This document shows positions 39,167-49,566 of a stretch of 64,000 bases of DNA, one piece after another (position 1 is the stretch's first letter; the number at the start of each line of letters is the position of its first letter). Below the pieces are notes generated by a model. It made no database searches. It was not told where the DNA came from and worked only from the letters and a program-made list of their open reading frames with translations. Both the position numbers and the translations under genes were made by a program. Source of the stretch: Nonomuraea spiralis (GTDB taxonomy: Bacteria; Actinomycetota; Actinomycetes; Streptosporangiales; Streptosporangiaceae); assembly GCF_014648435.1 (NCBI RefSeq), contig NZ_BMRC01000005.1, forward strand, positions 414,346 through 478,345. The letters run 5' to 3'.

Positions 39167-42100
39167 CTACTGGTGCCAGGACTGGTACATGTTGGAGCTG
39201 CCCCGCAGGACGAACTCGCGGGCGTAGCCCAACAGGTGCATCTCGTAGAAGGGCCGGAAGTTCGCCTTGCGGTTCAGGATCGGGATCGACGCCGCGTCGT
39301 CGGGGTCGAAGTTCCAGTCCTTGTGCATGCGCAACGTGTACTGCGCGGTGATGACCCGCTTCTTGGGGTTGTTGCCGTTCTCGATGAGGAACTTGCCGTC
39401 CGCGCGGAACATGCTGCCGCCGAGCGTGTAGTAGGTGTCCTTGTCGTTCCCGCTGACGTGGGCGCTCTTCCAGAAGGAGTCGAACGACAGCTCACAGGTC
39501 GCCGCCCGGCACTTGGCGATCGCCTTCTTCGCCATGCTCCGCATGACCTGGTCCACCCGCTTCCCGATGCCATCGTTGTCGGAGTAGATCTGGTACGGGT
39601 CCACGATGAAGTCCTTGCCGCTCTTGCCGCGGTAGTGGTGCCAGGTGTCGCAGGTCAGCGACCACGCCGCCAGACAGGACCCTTCGGTCAGCGCGTCGTA
39701 CTCGGCCAGCACCTTCATCATCTTCAGCACCCGCTTGAGCGTCTTCTTCCACGTCCGGTAGCCGCCGTGCTCGGGCTCGCCCGGGGAGCGGGGGGCGTAG
39801 TTGCCGCCGCCGGAGATGTCGGGGCGGTGGGGGCACGTGCCGCCGCAGCCGTCGAACCCGCCGCAGAAGCCGCCCGTCGGATGGCAGGGGTTGGTGGCGC
39901 AGCCGCCCTCCGGGCTGCACTCGCCCGACGGGTCGCTGTTGGTCGCCGGGTTGCTCTCGGCGTAGCCGTAACCGTTGAGCTGCCCCGGATTGTCGGCGTT
40001 GAACACCGGGTCCACCGAGATGAAGCGGCCGGTGTCCGGGTCGTACTCGCGGGCGCCGAGGTGGGTCAGGCCGGTGCTGTCGTCCGCGGTGCCGCCGACG
40101 AAGCCCTTGTCGCCCGGCCAGCCCGCCGCGGCGCTCCCGCGCGGCTGCCCGAACGCCGTGAGGCGGCGCTTGACGACCGCGCCGGTCCTGGCGTCGATGG
40201 CCACCTCGCCGGTGCCGTGCCGGTCGGCGGCCAGGAACGAGACGCCGGTCGTGGTCCTGACCGCCACCACCTGGTCGCCTTGCGTGTAGTAGCGGGTGGC
40301 GACCGTGGCCGTGGCGCCCTTGTTCAGCCGTACCTCCATGCCGTCCAGGTAGAGCGTGGTCCCGCCGGGGTCGCGGCGCAGCAGCCGGGCGCCGTCGGCG
40401 TCGTAGACGAAGGAGGTCTCGCCCTTGCCCGGGTCGGACACCTTGGCCAGCTCGCCCTCGGCGTCCCAGGTGAGGGTCTGGGCGGAGGCCCCGACCTGGC
40501 GCTTGGTGGTGTTGCCGGTCGCGTCGTAGGCGTAGCTCTCGGTGCGGGCGCCCGCGCCGGTCTGGGTGACCGTGCCGAGCTGGTGCCCCTTGAGCCCGGC
40601 CGCGGCGCCGTCGTCGCCCGCGTAGGCGTAGGCGCGGGTGACGGCCGGCCGGTTGGCCGCGTCATAGCGGGTCTCGCCCGTACGGTCACCCGCCTCGTCG
40701 TAGGTGTAGGCGTCGTGGTACGGCGCGGGCCCGCCCAGGACGGCCGCGGCCGGGTCGGCCGCGCACGCGCCCCCGCCCTGCGCCCACGCCTCGGTCAGGC
40801 GGGCCAGATGGTCGTAGCGGAAACACTGGTTGTCGGCGCCGTCCCTGGAGGCGTCGGCGATCTGCGTGACGTTGCCCGCGTCGTCGTAGCCGTAGGTCTC
40901 GCTGCGGTCGACGCCCGCCGCGCCCTCGTGGACCGTGGTCAGCGTGCGCAGCCGCTGGCTGCCGAACTCGTAGGAGTAGGTGAAGTCCACCTGCTTGCCG
41001 TCGGCGCCGGTGTCCAGCCGCTGGGCGAGCAGCTTGCCCGTCTTGCTGTAGTCGGTGCCGACCACGTACGACGACAGGTTGCTGGAGGCGGTCAGCGGAT
41101 GCCCCAGCTCGTCGTACGAGGCGGCGATCACCTCGGCGGGCAGGCCGCCCGCGGCCGGGCTGCCGGTGGACTGCACCGTGCCGTCGGGGTTGTAGACCGT
41201 CGAGAAGGTGTAGCCGCCGGACGGGGCCAGCGCGCCCTCGACGGCGGGCAGCACCGCCGTGGTCCGCGTCGGCCGGTTCAGGTTGTCGTAGAAGTCCACC
41301 CGCTTGGTGTAGGCGGCGCCGCCCGACCAGCGTGTGGAGGTGGCCGGCTGGCCCTTGCGCACGGTGTCGTACGTCCACTCGGCCAGCTTGACGCCGGAGC
41401 CGTCGTACTGGGCGGTCTTGCGGCCCAGGCCGTCGAGCGTCAGCGTCAGCTTCTGGCCTCTCGCGTCCACCGACTGCACGAGCCGGTCGAGGTCGTCGTA
41501 GGCGAACGTGGTCAGCCCCTTGTCCGGGTCCAGCTCGCTCGTCTTGCGCCCCCGTACGTCGTAGGCGTAGCGCCACACGTTCCCGCCCGGCCCCTTGACC
41601 TCGGCCGGCCGGTCACCGCCGGTGTAGGTGTAGAACGTCGAGTCGTAGCCGCCGTCCGGGCGGTGCCGGCGCAGCTCCGAGCGCCTGCCGCGGGCGTCGG
41701 TGACGGTCGTGGTGACCACCCCGCCCGAGGGCGGCGTCACCCGCGACCAGTCGCCGCCGTAGGCGAAGGAGGTGCGCCACAACTCGCCGGTGTCGCTGTT
41801 GCCGGGCCGCAGGATCTCGGCCGTCTTGCGGTTGCGGCCGTCGTAGGTGTAGACGGTCTGGGTCTCGACCTGGCCGGTCTGGGCCACGCCGAACAGCGCG
41901 GGCGCGGGCGGCCCGTCGGCGAAGTAGGCGGCGTAGGTCCGGTCCACGGCGCCCTGGGCGTTGTAGAAGGTGTCGGAGATCAGCCTGCCGCCGCCGGGGC
42001 CGGCGTCCTGGGTCTGGCGGGCGCGCAGCCAGCCGTCCAGCAGCGACACCGACGTCTCCTGGCCGCCGTCCTGGTCGAGCTTCTTCGTGGTGACGGCGGT

Positions 42101-45100
42101 GATCTGGCCGGCGGCCACCCGGTAGGCGTACTCGCGGTCGGGCACCTGGCCGGTGGCGCGGGCGGGCGTCCAGACCTTGACCAGGCGGCCCAGCGCGTCG
42201 TACGCCATCGTGACCGTCTTGCCGCCCGCGTCGGTGGTCCGTACGGCGCTGCCCCAGGCCGGGTCGAGGTCCTTGGCGGTGGTCATGGCCGAGCCGGGCA
42301 CCCCCGGCGTGGCCGGCGGGCCGGTCTCGGTCGTGCGGGTGGTCAGGCCCTGCGTGTCGGTGTACACGGTGATCGTCGGCCGCTCGACCGCCGGGGAGGA
42401 GGTGTGGTCGATCTTGGTCACGGCGGTCGGCCTGCCGTAGGCGTCGTAGGAGGTCCTGGTGTCGGAGACGTAGGCCAGGGCCGAGGCCGTCGTGCCGCCG
42501 GCCGACGCCTTGTCCGACGAGGTCGCCCGCCCCTTCGTCGGGGCCTGGCGGTACGCGCCGCCGTCGTAGGCGGTGCGCGTGGCCGAGACCACGTCCTTGG
42601 TGTGGTCGACGGCCGCGCCGCAGCGCCTGGCGACCTTCAGCTCCTCGGCGACCGCGTCGACCAGCCACGCGCCGGTGTTGCGCGCCGCCATCGTGGTCGT
42701 GGTGCACACGTCGTCGGTGTCCAGCGCCGCGTCGCCCTGGTCGTCGACCTGCAGCACCCGGCCGGTCACCTCGTCGAAGGACAGGTTGGCGGTCTTCGCC
42801 TCCCGCCAGCGGCCGCCGTCCAGCGCGGTGAGCGTGCGCGTGGTCTTCGGGGCCGACAGGTAGGCCGACACCGTCCCCCACGAGCGCGTACGGCTGGCCG
42901 TCCGGTGGTACCAGGGCGAGGTGAGCACCTTCTCCACCGCCGTGCCGCCGGCCCGGTCGTAGGTGACCTTCCGCACCTCGAAGCCCTGCAACGCCTCGCT
43001 GTCGGGGTAGGAGCCGCCCTCGCCGTCGGAGACGTCGACGTCCTTGCGCCCGCCGTCGACGCCGAGCCGGTCGCCGTCCATGCCCTGGAAGTACCAGTGG
43101 TCCACCTGGCCGGGGTTCGGGCCGGTCGCGCCCGAGACGACGCGCACCTTGTCGTAGCCGTGCCACTGCGACCACGTCTTGTACTTCTCCGGCGTCAGCC
43201 CGTCGTTGTCGTCGAAGTGCCAGGCGGGCCGGCCGATCGAGTAGTCGTAGGCGGTGACCTGGTCGGGCGCGCCGCCGGTCAGGTCGGTCTGCACGGTCTG
43301 CGTCACCACGTACTTGTGGAACCAGTCCAGCGTCGGATGGTCGTCCACGCCGCTGGTCTTCATCCAGTACACGGGGAAGCAGCGGCGCCGGTTCGACTGC
43401 GGCGAGGGCAGGTCGGACGTGGTGCAGTCGGCGGCCGAGTAGTTGACGTCGAGCACGCCCCCGAACTCGTTGTAGACCGTGCCCAGCCGGTTCTTCACGA
43501 ACGGCCCCAGGTCGTCGCCGAGCTTGTCGACGCGGTTGGGCAACTGCGTGTACACGAACGACACCGGCGGCAGCGTCACCGGCGCGGCCCCGGCGTGCCC
43601 GGTCTGCACGATCGAGGTCAGCAGCAACTGGCGGTCGACATCGGCCATGCCCCAGGCGTGCTGGAGCGTCCAGGAGTCCACCGTACGGTGGCCGCTCCCG
43701 TCGGGCTTGGCCACTTTCGTCGTCACCTTGACCAGGCGCTTGCGCGACCAGAACGTGGGCGAGCCGGTGCCGTGGTCCTCCTCGCACTTCTGGCCCTCGT
43801 CGCAGTGCAGGTCCCAGGGCACGTCCTGCCAGTAGTCCGGATGGTCCTTGATCTCCGCCTCGGCGCAGTCGGAGGCCGTCTCGCGCATGCACCGCTCGGC
43901 GGTGGTGAAGTCCACCCGCGCCGGAGCCAGGGCGGGGAACAGGTCGCCCGCGCGCAGGCCGTACTCGGCGTAGCGCAGGTGGCCGCCGCGCACGTACGGG
44001 GTCTCGTCCTCGGACTTGAGGTTGCGGCCGTAGTGGTTGCGTTCCTGCTCGTAGAAGTAGACGACCGCGTTGCCGTCGGCGTCGACCACCTTGTCCAGGT
44101 TCCACCGCCAGGCCTGCTGGCACCACGAGTCCTTGAACTCGGCCTTGTGGCACGGCTCGCCGTCGTCGTCGCCGAACACCGGGACCGTCCAGGCCGACTT
44201 CGTCTGCGGCTTGCCGGCGGCCAGGGTGTTCAGCCCGAAGAAGTACTGGGTGCCGTCGGTCGTGGTGACCTTCCAGTACTCGCCGTCGTCGTCGCCGTTG
44301 TCGGTGCCCGAGCCGGTCAGCCGTTCGACGCGGGTGCCGTCGTCGCCCTTGGTGCGCCAGGTGCCGTCACCGGCCGGGATCAGCTCGCCGCCCTTGCCGT
44401 TCAGGCTCAGCGTGGCGTTGTCGTACCCCCAGCACAGGTCGCCGGGGTAGATGTTCCAGGTGGTGTTCTTGGGCGCCTTGTCGTCCTCGCAGGAGTTGTA
44501 GCGGCGCTCGATGTAGCCGGGCCACAACTCGAAGCCGTCGCCCACCCACGACGGCTGGCTGTTGCCGTTGGAGGTGCGGCCGTCGATCGAGGCGGAGCTG
44601 TAGGACAACGCCACCGACGGCGTCAGCCCGCCCGGCACCGGCGGCATCCGCATCGGGTACGACCAGGTGAAGTCGCCTGACTGGGCGCCCACCTGCCAGG
44701 TGTCGGAGGCGGTCAGCGAGGTCGCCTTGTAGTCGCCCTTCTCGCCGCCGCTCTGCGAGGTGGCCGCCAGCACGGTCTCGGCGGCCGGCACCTGGGCGCT
44801 CAGCGTGCCGGCGGCCGTGTCGTTGACGGCCGGCAGCGGACGTACCGTGCGGCATTCGTCCCGGCCGGGGGTGGTCAGCGCGCACGCGGGCAGGCCGACC
44901 AGGCGCAGCCGGGAGCCGTAGTCACCGCCGTAGGCGGCGGCGAATCCCGAGTAGTCGAGCCGTACGTCCACGGTGTCGCCCGTGGGCTGCTCCAGCGCGA
45001 AGACCACGCCGTCCAGCCCGGTCCCGGCCACGGCCGCGCGGTCGAGCACCCGCGCCCGCGCCGCGCCCGAGACCCGCAGCGGGCCCTTCCCCGCGGTCTC

Positions 45101-45379
45101 CCGGGACGCCCCCGCGGACAGTCCCGGGGACGCCTTGGGGGAGCCCTCGACCACGCCCGGTTCGGGCCAGCGCACCACCGGCGGCGGCGCCGGACGCGTC
45201 ACCGACGCGTCCAGCACCCGCGGCCTGGCCTTGACCGGCCCGCCCGCCACGACCTTGTCGGGGTCCTTGGGGGCGGCGGCCCGGTCCGCGCTCGCCGGCG
45301 CGGCGGGTAAGGCGGCCAGCAGGCCCGCCACCAGCGTCAACGCCGTCGTCAAGCCGACGGCACGCCCTGACCTCGTCAC
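39167..45379 (-). CDS. Secreted RHS/YD-repeat protein with C-terminal tip domain
   Basis: Large exported protein of 2070 residues. Signal peptide 1-31 (VTRSGRAVGLTTALTLVAGL, then LAALPAAPASA). An SpvB-like N-terminal region (SYPMRMPPVPGGLTPSVALS) is followed by many YD repeats (for example YAYDATGNTTKRQ, YTYDEAGDRTGET). The RHS-associated core LGAREYDPDTGRFISVDPVF and GYGYAESNPATNSDPSGE ends near residue 1820. The last 250 residues are a distinct tip: a Cys-rich lead (GGFDGCGGTCPHRP), a basic helix (TWKKTLKRVLKMMKVL) and strands YYTLGGSMFRADGKFLI and MHKDWNFDPDD. This layout suits a polymorphic toxin, but the tip matches no toxin I can name. The start is GTG at 45379 after GGGAGGG; the open frame upstream, antisense to no gene start, belongs to the neighbouring LamG gene in another frame. 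No immunity gene follows. Confidence 0.93.
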   Translation of the reverse strand: MTRSGRAVGLTTALTLVAGLLAALPAAPASADRAAAPKDPDKVVAGGPVKARPRVLDASVTRPAPPPVVRWPEPGVVEGSPKASPGLSAGASRETAGKGPLRVSGAARARVLDRAAVAGTGLDGVVFALEQPTGDTVDVRLDYSGFAAAYGGDYGSRLRLVGLPACALTTPGRDECRTVRPLPAVNDTAAGTLSAQVPAAETVLAATSQSGGEKGDYKATSLTASDTWQVGAQSGDFTWSYPMRMPPVPGGLTPSVALSYSSASIDGRTSNGNSQPSWVGDGFELWPGYIERRYNSCEDDKAPKNTTWNIYPGDLCWGYDNATLSLNGKGGELIPAGDGTWRTKGDDGTRVERLTGSGTDNGDDDGEYWKVTTTDGTQYFFGLNTLAAGKPQTKSAWTVPVFGDDDGEPCHKAEFKDSWCQQAWRWNLDKVVDADGNAVVYFYEQERNHYGRNLKSEDETPYVRGGHLRYAEYGLRAGDLFPALAPARVDFTTAERCMRETASDCAEAEIKDHPDYWQDVPWDLHCDEGQKCEEDHGTGSPTFWSRKRLVKVTTKVAKPDGSGHRTVDSWTLQHAWGMADVDRQLLLTSIVQTGHAGAAPVTLPPVSFVYTQLPNRVDKLGDDLGPFVKNRLGTVYNEFGGVLDVNYSAADCTTSDLPSPQSNRRRCFPVYWMKTSGVDDHPTLDWFHKYVVTQTVQTDLTGGAPDQVTAYDYSIGRPAWHFDDNDGLTPEKYKTWSQWHGYDKVRVVSGATGPNPGQVDHWYFQGMDGDRLGVDGGRKDVDVSDGEGGSYPDSEALQGFEVRKVTYDRAGGTAVEKVLTSPWYHRTASRTRSWGTVSAYLSAPKTTRTLTALDGGRWREAKTANLSFDEVTGRVLQVDDQGDAALDTDDVCTTTTMAARNTGAWLVDAVAEELKVARRCGAAVDHTKDVVSATRTAYDGGAYRQAPTKGRATSSDKASAGGTTASALAYVSDTRTSYDAYGRPTAVTKIDHTSSPAVERPTITVYTDTQGLTTRTTETGPPATPGVPGSAMTTAKDLDPAWGSAVRTTDAGGKTVTMAYDALGRLVKVWTPARATGQVPDREYAYRVAAGQITAVTTKKLDQDGGQETSVSLLDGWLRARQTQDAGPGGGRLISDTFYNAQGAVDRTYAAYFADGPPAPALFGVAQTGQVETQTVYTYDGRNRKTAEILRPGNSDTGELWRTSFAYGGDWSRVTPPSGGVVTTTVTDARGRRSELRRHRPDGGYDSTFYTYTGGDRPAEVKGPGGNVWRYAYDVRGRKTSELDPDKGLTTFAYDDLDRLVQSVDARGQKLTLTLDGLGRKTAQYDGSGVKLAEWTYDTVRKGQPATSTRWSGGAAYTKRVDFYDNLNRPTRTTAVLPAVEGALAPSGGYTFSTVYNPDGTVQSTGSPAAGGLPAEVIAASYDELGHPLTASSNLSSYVVGTDYSKTGKLLAQRLDTGADGKQVDFTYSYEFGSQRLRTLTTVHEGAAGVDRSETYGYDDAGNVTQIADASRDGADNQCFRYDHLARLTEAWAQGGGACAADPAAAVLGGPAPYHDAYTYDEAGDRTGETRYDAANRPAVTRAYAYAGDDGAAAGLKGHQLGTVTQTGAGARTESYAYDATGNTTKRQVGASAQTLTWDAEGELAKVSDPGKGETSFVYDADGARLLRRDPGGTTLYLDGMEVRLNKGATATVATRYYTQGDQVVAVRTTTGVSFLAADRHGTGEVAIDARTGAVVKRRLTAFGQPRGSAAAGWPGDKGFVGGTADDSTGLTHLGAREYDPDTGRFISVDPVFNADNPGQLNGYGYAESNPATNSDPSGECSPEGGCATNPCHPTGGFCGGFDGCGGTCPHRPDISGGGNYAPRSPGEPEHGGYRTWKKTLKRVLKMMKVLAEYDALTEGSCLAAWSLTCDTWHHYRGKSGKDFIVDPYQIYSDNDGIGKRVDQVMRSMAKKAIAKCRAATCELSFDSFWKSAHVSGNDKDTYYTLGGSMFRADGKFLIENGNNPKKRVITAQYTLRMHKDWNFDPDDAASIPILNRKANFRPFYEMHLLGYAREFVLRGSSNMYQSWHQ

Positions 45380-45390
45380 GGCGCCCTCCC

Positions 45391-48300
45391 TCACAGCTCG
45401 TCGATCTCGGTCGGATTGGCCAGGTAGGCGACCTCGTCGTCGGTCGCCGCGCCGCGCAGCACCCACACGTCGTCGATCTGGCCGGCCCAGTTCTGTCCCG
45501 CCGGGTACGCGCCGCCGCTCCTGGCCCGGCCCAGTTGCAGCGAGGAGATCGGGGCGAAGACGCGGGTGCCCTCCCGGTAGGAGACCGTCGGCGCCTCCGC
45601 CGCGGCCTCCAGCACGCCGTTGACGTAGAGCGAGACCCGGCTGTCGAAGCCGTCGAAGACCACGGCCAGGTGGTCCCAGTCGCCGAACCCGCTCTGGTGG
45701 AAGGAGGAGTGCTCGACCGTCGCCACGCTCGCGCCCGCGCCGTCCTTGTTCGGGACCTCCAGGACGTACCGGCCCTTGGCGGCGTCGTAGCGGACGGTGA
45801 TCGCGCTGTTGGTGGCGCCGGCCAGGCTCAGCACGGTCATCGACCGCGCCGGTACGCCCGCCGTCTGCGCCCAGGCCGAGACGGTGAAGCTCGCGGCCGT
45901 GTCCGCCACGGGCCCCGACGCCGAGGCGTAGTCGCCGTCGCCGCCCGGCAGATCGAGCGCCCCCGCCACCTGCCCGGACGGCGGCGTGACGATGCTCAGC
46001 CCCGGGCCGGTCACGATCCGCGCGCCGCCGGCCAGCGTCAGCGGGTGCCCGGGCGTGACCGGCGCGGAGTCCGCGCTGACCGGCGGCGTGCCGGTGGCCT
46101 GGTCGACCCGCCAGCGACCGGTCACGTCGGACTTGACGGTGAACAACGTCCTGGCCTCCTCCGCCGAGACGACCCGGTCGAACAGCCGTACGTCGTCGAT
46201 CGCGCCCGGCCAGTAGTCGCCCATCACGCCGTTCCAGCGGGCCCGGCCGAGTTGCAGGCCGCCGGTGGAACGCCAGGGCTCGGCCATGTCCACGCTGCCG
46301 CTGTCGACGCCGTTGACGAGCAGGCGCAACTTCCTGGAGACCGCGTCGTGCACGGCGACCAGGTGCGTCCACTGGCCGGGGACCGCCGCGGCGGCCGAGT
46401 AGACCGTCGCCGTCGTGGGGGACATCGCGTCGGCGGCGGTGACCATGAAGCCCCACTTGTTGGTGCTCGCCCGGTACTTGAGGTAGAAGCCGCTCTGGGT
46501 GAGCCCGTCCTGGCTGACCACGCTGACGTCCTTGGCCGGGAGCGTGGCGGGCAGCCGCACCCACGCCGAGACCGAGTACGTGCCGCCGGTGTCCACGACC
46601 GGGTCGGCCGTGGCCGCGTAGCCGGTGGAGCCGTTGAACTGGGCGGCCTTGCCGACCTGGCCGGGCACGCCCAGGGTGAGGCCGGACGCGGTGGCCGTCG
46701 GCGGGGCGCTCTCGCCGTAGACGCGCGAGCCGCCGGCCGGCTCCTCCATCCGCCACATCGCCGCCGCGCCCTGCGGCACGGTCCCGGCCGCCAGGGCCGC
46801 GGCCTCCTCGTCGGACACGGCCCTGCGGAGTACGGCGACCTCGTCCACGTCGCCCGGCCACCAGTTGGCGTAGCCGCCGTCGTACAGGCTGCGGCCGATC
46901 TGGAAGGCGCCCTGGGCGTCCAGCACCGAGGCCACCGGGGTCTCGGCGACCCGGGTGCCGTTGACGTACAGGCGCAGCACCTTGGCCGTGGCGTCGTAGA
47001 CGCCCGTCAGGTGGGTCCAGGTGTCCAGCTCGGGCAGGGCGTTCGCGCCGGCCCTGGTCCACGGGCCGCTGCCGCCGCGTACGTCGCCGGCCGGCGTCTT
47101 GAACACCCAGCCGTTGGGGGCCGGGTCCACGCCGAGCTGGAACCCGCTCTGGGTGAGCGCGTCCTGCGCCAGCACGTTGTAGTAGCCGTCGTTCCGGCGC
47201 AGCCGTACCCACGCCGAGACCGTGAAGCCCGCGCGGGTGCGCACCAGCGGGACGGACGTCGCCGCATACCCGCCGCCGAGTCCGTCCAGCCGCAGGCCGC
47301 GCCCGGTTCTGCCCTCGGCGCCGAGCGTCACGCCGGCTCCGGCCAGCGCCGCCACGCCCGGCGTGTCGGCGGTGAGCGCGGTCGCGCCCGCCGGTTCGTC
47401 GAGCTTGAGCCTGGCCTGCTCGGGCGCGCCCTCGCTGACCCAGAAGCTGTGGTCGCCGATGGAGAAGTTGCCGGCGGCGTCCCATACGGTCACGTACAGG
47501 GTGTTGATCCCCGGCCGGGTGGGCGCCTGCCGCACGAGCTGCGGGTTGGCCGTACGGGCCTGGGCCGAGGCGGGATCCGGCGTGGTGTTGAGCGCGTAGG
47601 CGAACTTGACGACCTCGGGGTCGAAGGCGAGGGAGAAGCCGCCGTACCTGCCGACGCCGTCGCGGGCGACCGTGTCCGGGTCGTCGGGGTTGAGCGCCGG
47701 GTACTCCGGAGAGCTGATCTGCGGCGTGCGCGGGGCGGTCGGGTCGTAGCGCAGGTAGCAGGCGGTGGCGTCGCCCGCCCAGCTCCACGGGCTCCACGCC
47801 GCGCCGTCGTAGGTGCGCACCATGTAGCTGAACCCGGCGCCGACCGGGATCAGCCCGGACGGGATCTGCACCGAGAACGACGACTTCTTCGAACCGGCGG
47901 CCGACTGCTTCTTCGGCGTCGTGGTGTGCCAGTTCTTCTCCACGCCCTGCGCGTCCGTCCACACCACCGCGAACTCGGCGCTCAGCTTCTCGCCCTCGGT
48001 GCCGCTGTTGTCGGGGTCGGTCAGGTTGTCGGCGTAGATCATCGGGATCCGGTTGACCGCCGTGGGCTTGCCGTACACGGCGCACGGGCCGCCGGGGCTG
48101 GAACGCAGCTGGCTCATCTTCGGCTGCGGCGGCGGGGTGTTGTAGTACACGCGCAGGACGGCGTCGCCGTCGAAGCGCTTCCAGCCGTACTCGTCGTCCT
48201 CGTGGCCGGCCCGCAGCCCGAACGTCGTGGCCGACCAGCCCTTGGACGCGGCGGCCTTGACCGCGCTCAGCACGTTGAACACCACGTCGCCCGCCGGACA

Positions 48301-49566
48301 GCCGGTACGGCCCTTGGCCACGTCCCGGTAGGTCAGGTAGTCGGCCCAGTTGTCCTTCGTGGAGTTCCAGGTGGACGTCGTACCGAAACCGGTGGCCCGG
48401 TAGATGTGCACCGAACGGCCGTCGCACGAGGGCGCGTACGTCTCCTTGACCGAGAACTCCGCCGAGATGATCTGCTTGCCGGAGAACCGGCTGGTCGGCA
48501 TCCGGTAGAACAGCCGTTTGACGAACGAGCTGCCGCAGTACGCGCCGGCCGGCGGCAGGCTGATCGGGCAGCGGCCCATGCCCTCCTCCTTGAACCCGTA
48601 GTCCTCCCATCCGCCGCTGGAGACCATGAGGTTGGCCGACTCGCCGGGGGAGTACCAGACCGGGTCGATGTAGACGGGGAACACCGTTCCTGGCGAGGTG
48701 AGCATGCCCTGGTCGGGCGTGAGGGTCAGCGCGCCGTCCCCGGTGGCGGCGGGCATCACGGCGACCTTGGAGGTGTCGCCGGGCGCGGCGGCCGAGGCGG
48801 CGCGCAGGCCGTCGTCGACCGCGCCGGACCTGGCCAGCAGGCCGGCGGGAGCGCTGGAGTCCCACATGCGCGGCGGCGCGGCCGTGAACAGCTCGCCGCC
48901 GCCGGCCGCGTCGGTCACCGACTGGCGGCCCCGCGCGTCGGCCGACACCCGCAGACCGGGCGTGGTCAGCCCGAACCGCAGCCGGCGCAGCCGCGGGTCG
49001 CGGGCCGCGGCCGGGGTCTTGACGACCAGCACGTGCGAGGCGCCCCTCGCGCTCACCTGCACGCGCAGGTCCACGTCCGGGCCGAGCACGCCCCGGTACA
49101 GGGCCGTGTCGCCCTGGAGTTCGGGCGCGGGCAGCGTCCCCGGCCAGGTGAGCGACATGGTCCGGCCGGCCCTGGTCAACGCCAGCATCGCGCCGTCCCC
49201 GCCGCCCGACAGCCGTACGCCGACGGGCGCGGCCACCGGCCCCACCGAGCCGTCCTCGGCCTTGACCAGGGTGGTGTCGACCGGCGCCCAGGCGCCGTCC
49301 TTGAGCGTGCGGACCGGGAACAGGTGCTCGGTCGCGACGAAACCGCCGCCCGGCTGGGCGTACACCTCCCGGGCCTCGCCGCGCAGCCCGAGCACCTCGA
49401 CGGGCCGGCCGCTGCGTACGGCCTCCGCCGCCGCCTCGGTCTCGGTCACGTGCGGCCCCGGCTCGGGGGCGGCCCGCCCGGCGGGCCCGGCATCGGCCCT
49501 GGACGGAACGGTCAGCAAGGACAGCGCGAGCACGCTCGCGAGTGCCGCGCTCCAACGTCTTCTCAC
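45391..49566 (-). CDS. Secreted protein with three LamG (concanavalin-like) domains
   Basis: Exported protein of 1391 residues paired with the RHS gene (11 bp gap). A signal peptide covers about 1-30 (VRRRWSAALASVLALSLLTV). Three LamG jelly-roll domains repeat the pattern F-T-V-S-A-W-V-R with SGF: FTVSAWVRLRRNDGYY, YSVSAWVRLPATLPAKDVSV and FTVSAWAQTAGVPARS, each ended by a L-x-L-G-R-A-R/S-W/L type strand (LQLGRARW). Before them lies a DNRLREX-like or carbohydrate-recognition region with SSGGWEDYGFKEEGMG. The start is GTG at 49566, preceded by GAGGAGC. The cell-surface LamG protein and RHS partner are probably one transcriptional unit; LamG-RHS tandems are recurrent in actinomycetes. Confidence 0.93.
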   Translation of the reverse strand: MRRRWSAALASVLALSLLTVPSRADAGPAGRAAPEPGPHVTETEAAAEAVRSGRPVEVLGLRGEAREVYAQPGGGFVATEHLFPVRTLKDGAWAPVDTTLVKAEDGSVGPVAAPVGVRLSGGGDGAMLALTRAGRTMSLTWPGTLPAPELQGDTALYRGVLGPDVDLRVQVSARGASHVLVVKTPAAARDPRLRRLRFGLTTPGLRVSADARGRQSVTDAAGGGELFTAAPPRMWDSSAPAGLLARSGAVDDGLRAASAAAPGDTSKVAVMPAATGDGALTLTPDQGMLTSPGTVFPVYIDPVWYSPGESANLMVSSGGWEDYGFKEEGMGRCPISLPPAGAYCGSSFVKRLFYRMPTSRFSGKQIISAEFSVKETYAPSCDGRSVHIYRATGFGTTSTWNSTKDNWADYLTYRDVAKGRTGCPAGDVVFNVLSAVKAAASKGWSATTFGLRAGHEDDEYGWKRFDGDAVLRVYYNTPPPQPKMSQLRSSPGGPCAVYGKPTAVNRIPMIYADNLTDPDNSGTEGEKLSAEFAVVWTDAQGVEKNWHTTTPKKQSAAGSKKSSFSVQIPSGLIPVGAGFSYMVRTYDGAAWSPWSWAGDATACYLRYDPTAPRTPQISSPEYPALNPDDPDTVARDGVGRYGGFSLAFDPEVVKFAYALNTTPDPASAQARTANPQLVRQAPTRPGINTLYVTVWDAAGNFSIGDHSFWVSEGAPEQARLKLDEPAGATALTADTPGVAALAGAGVTLGAEGRTGRGLRLDGLGGGYAATSVPLVRTRAGFTVSAWVRLRRNDGYYNVLAQDALTQSGFQLGVDPAPNGWVFKTPAGDVRGGSGPWTRAGANALPELDTWTHLTGVYDATAKVLRLYVNGTRVAETPVASVLDAQGAFQIGRSLYDGGYANWWPGDVDEVAVLRRAVSDEEAAALAAGTVPQGAAAMWRMEEPAGGSRVYGESAPPTATASGLTLGVPGQVGKAAQFNGSTGYAATADPVVDTGGTYSVSAWVRLPATLPAKDVSVVSQDGLTQSGFYLKYRASTNKWGFMVTAADAMSPTTATVYSAAAAVPGQWTHLVAVHDAVSRKLRLLVNGVDSGSVDMAEPWRSTGGLQLGRARWNGVMGDYWPGAIDDVRLFDRVVSAEEARTLFTVKSDVTGRWRVDQATGTPPVSADSAPVTPGHPLTLAGGARIVTGPGLSIVTPPSGQVAGALDLPGGDGDYASASGPVADTAASFTVSAWAQTAGVPARSMTVLSLAGATNSAITVRYDAAKGRYVLEVPNKDGAGASVATVEHSSFHQSGFGDWDHLAVVFDGFDSRVSLYVNGVLEAAAEAPTVSYREGTRVFAPISSLQLGRARSGGAYPAGQNWAGQIDDVWVLRGAATDDEVAYLANPTEIDEL

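Noticed and set aside
39014-44680. A long plus-strand open frame opposite the RHS gene
   Set aside because: Composition is a mirror of GC-rich coding on the other strand, with no recognisable motif. Rejected as shadow.
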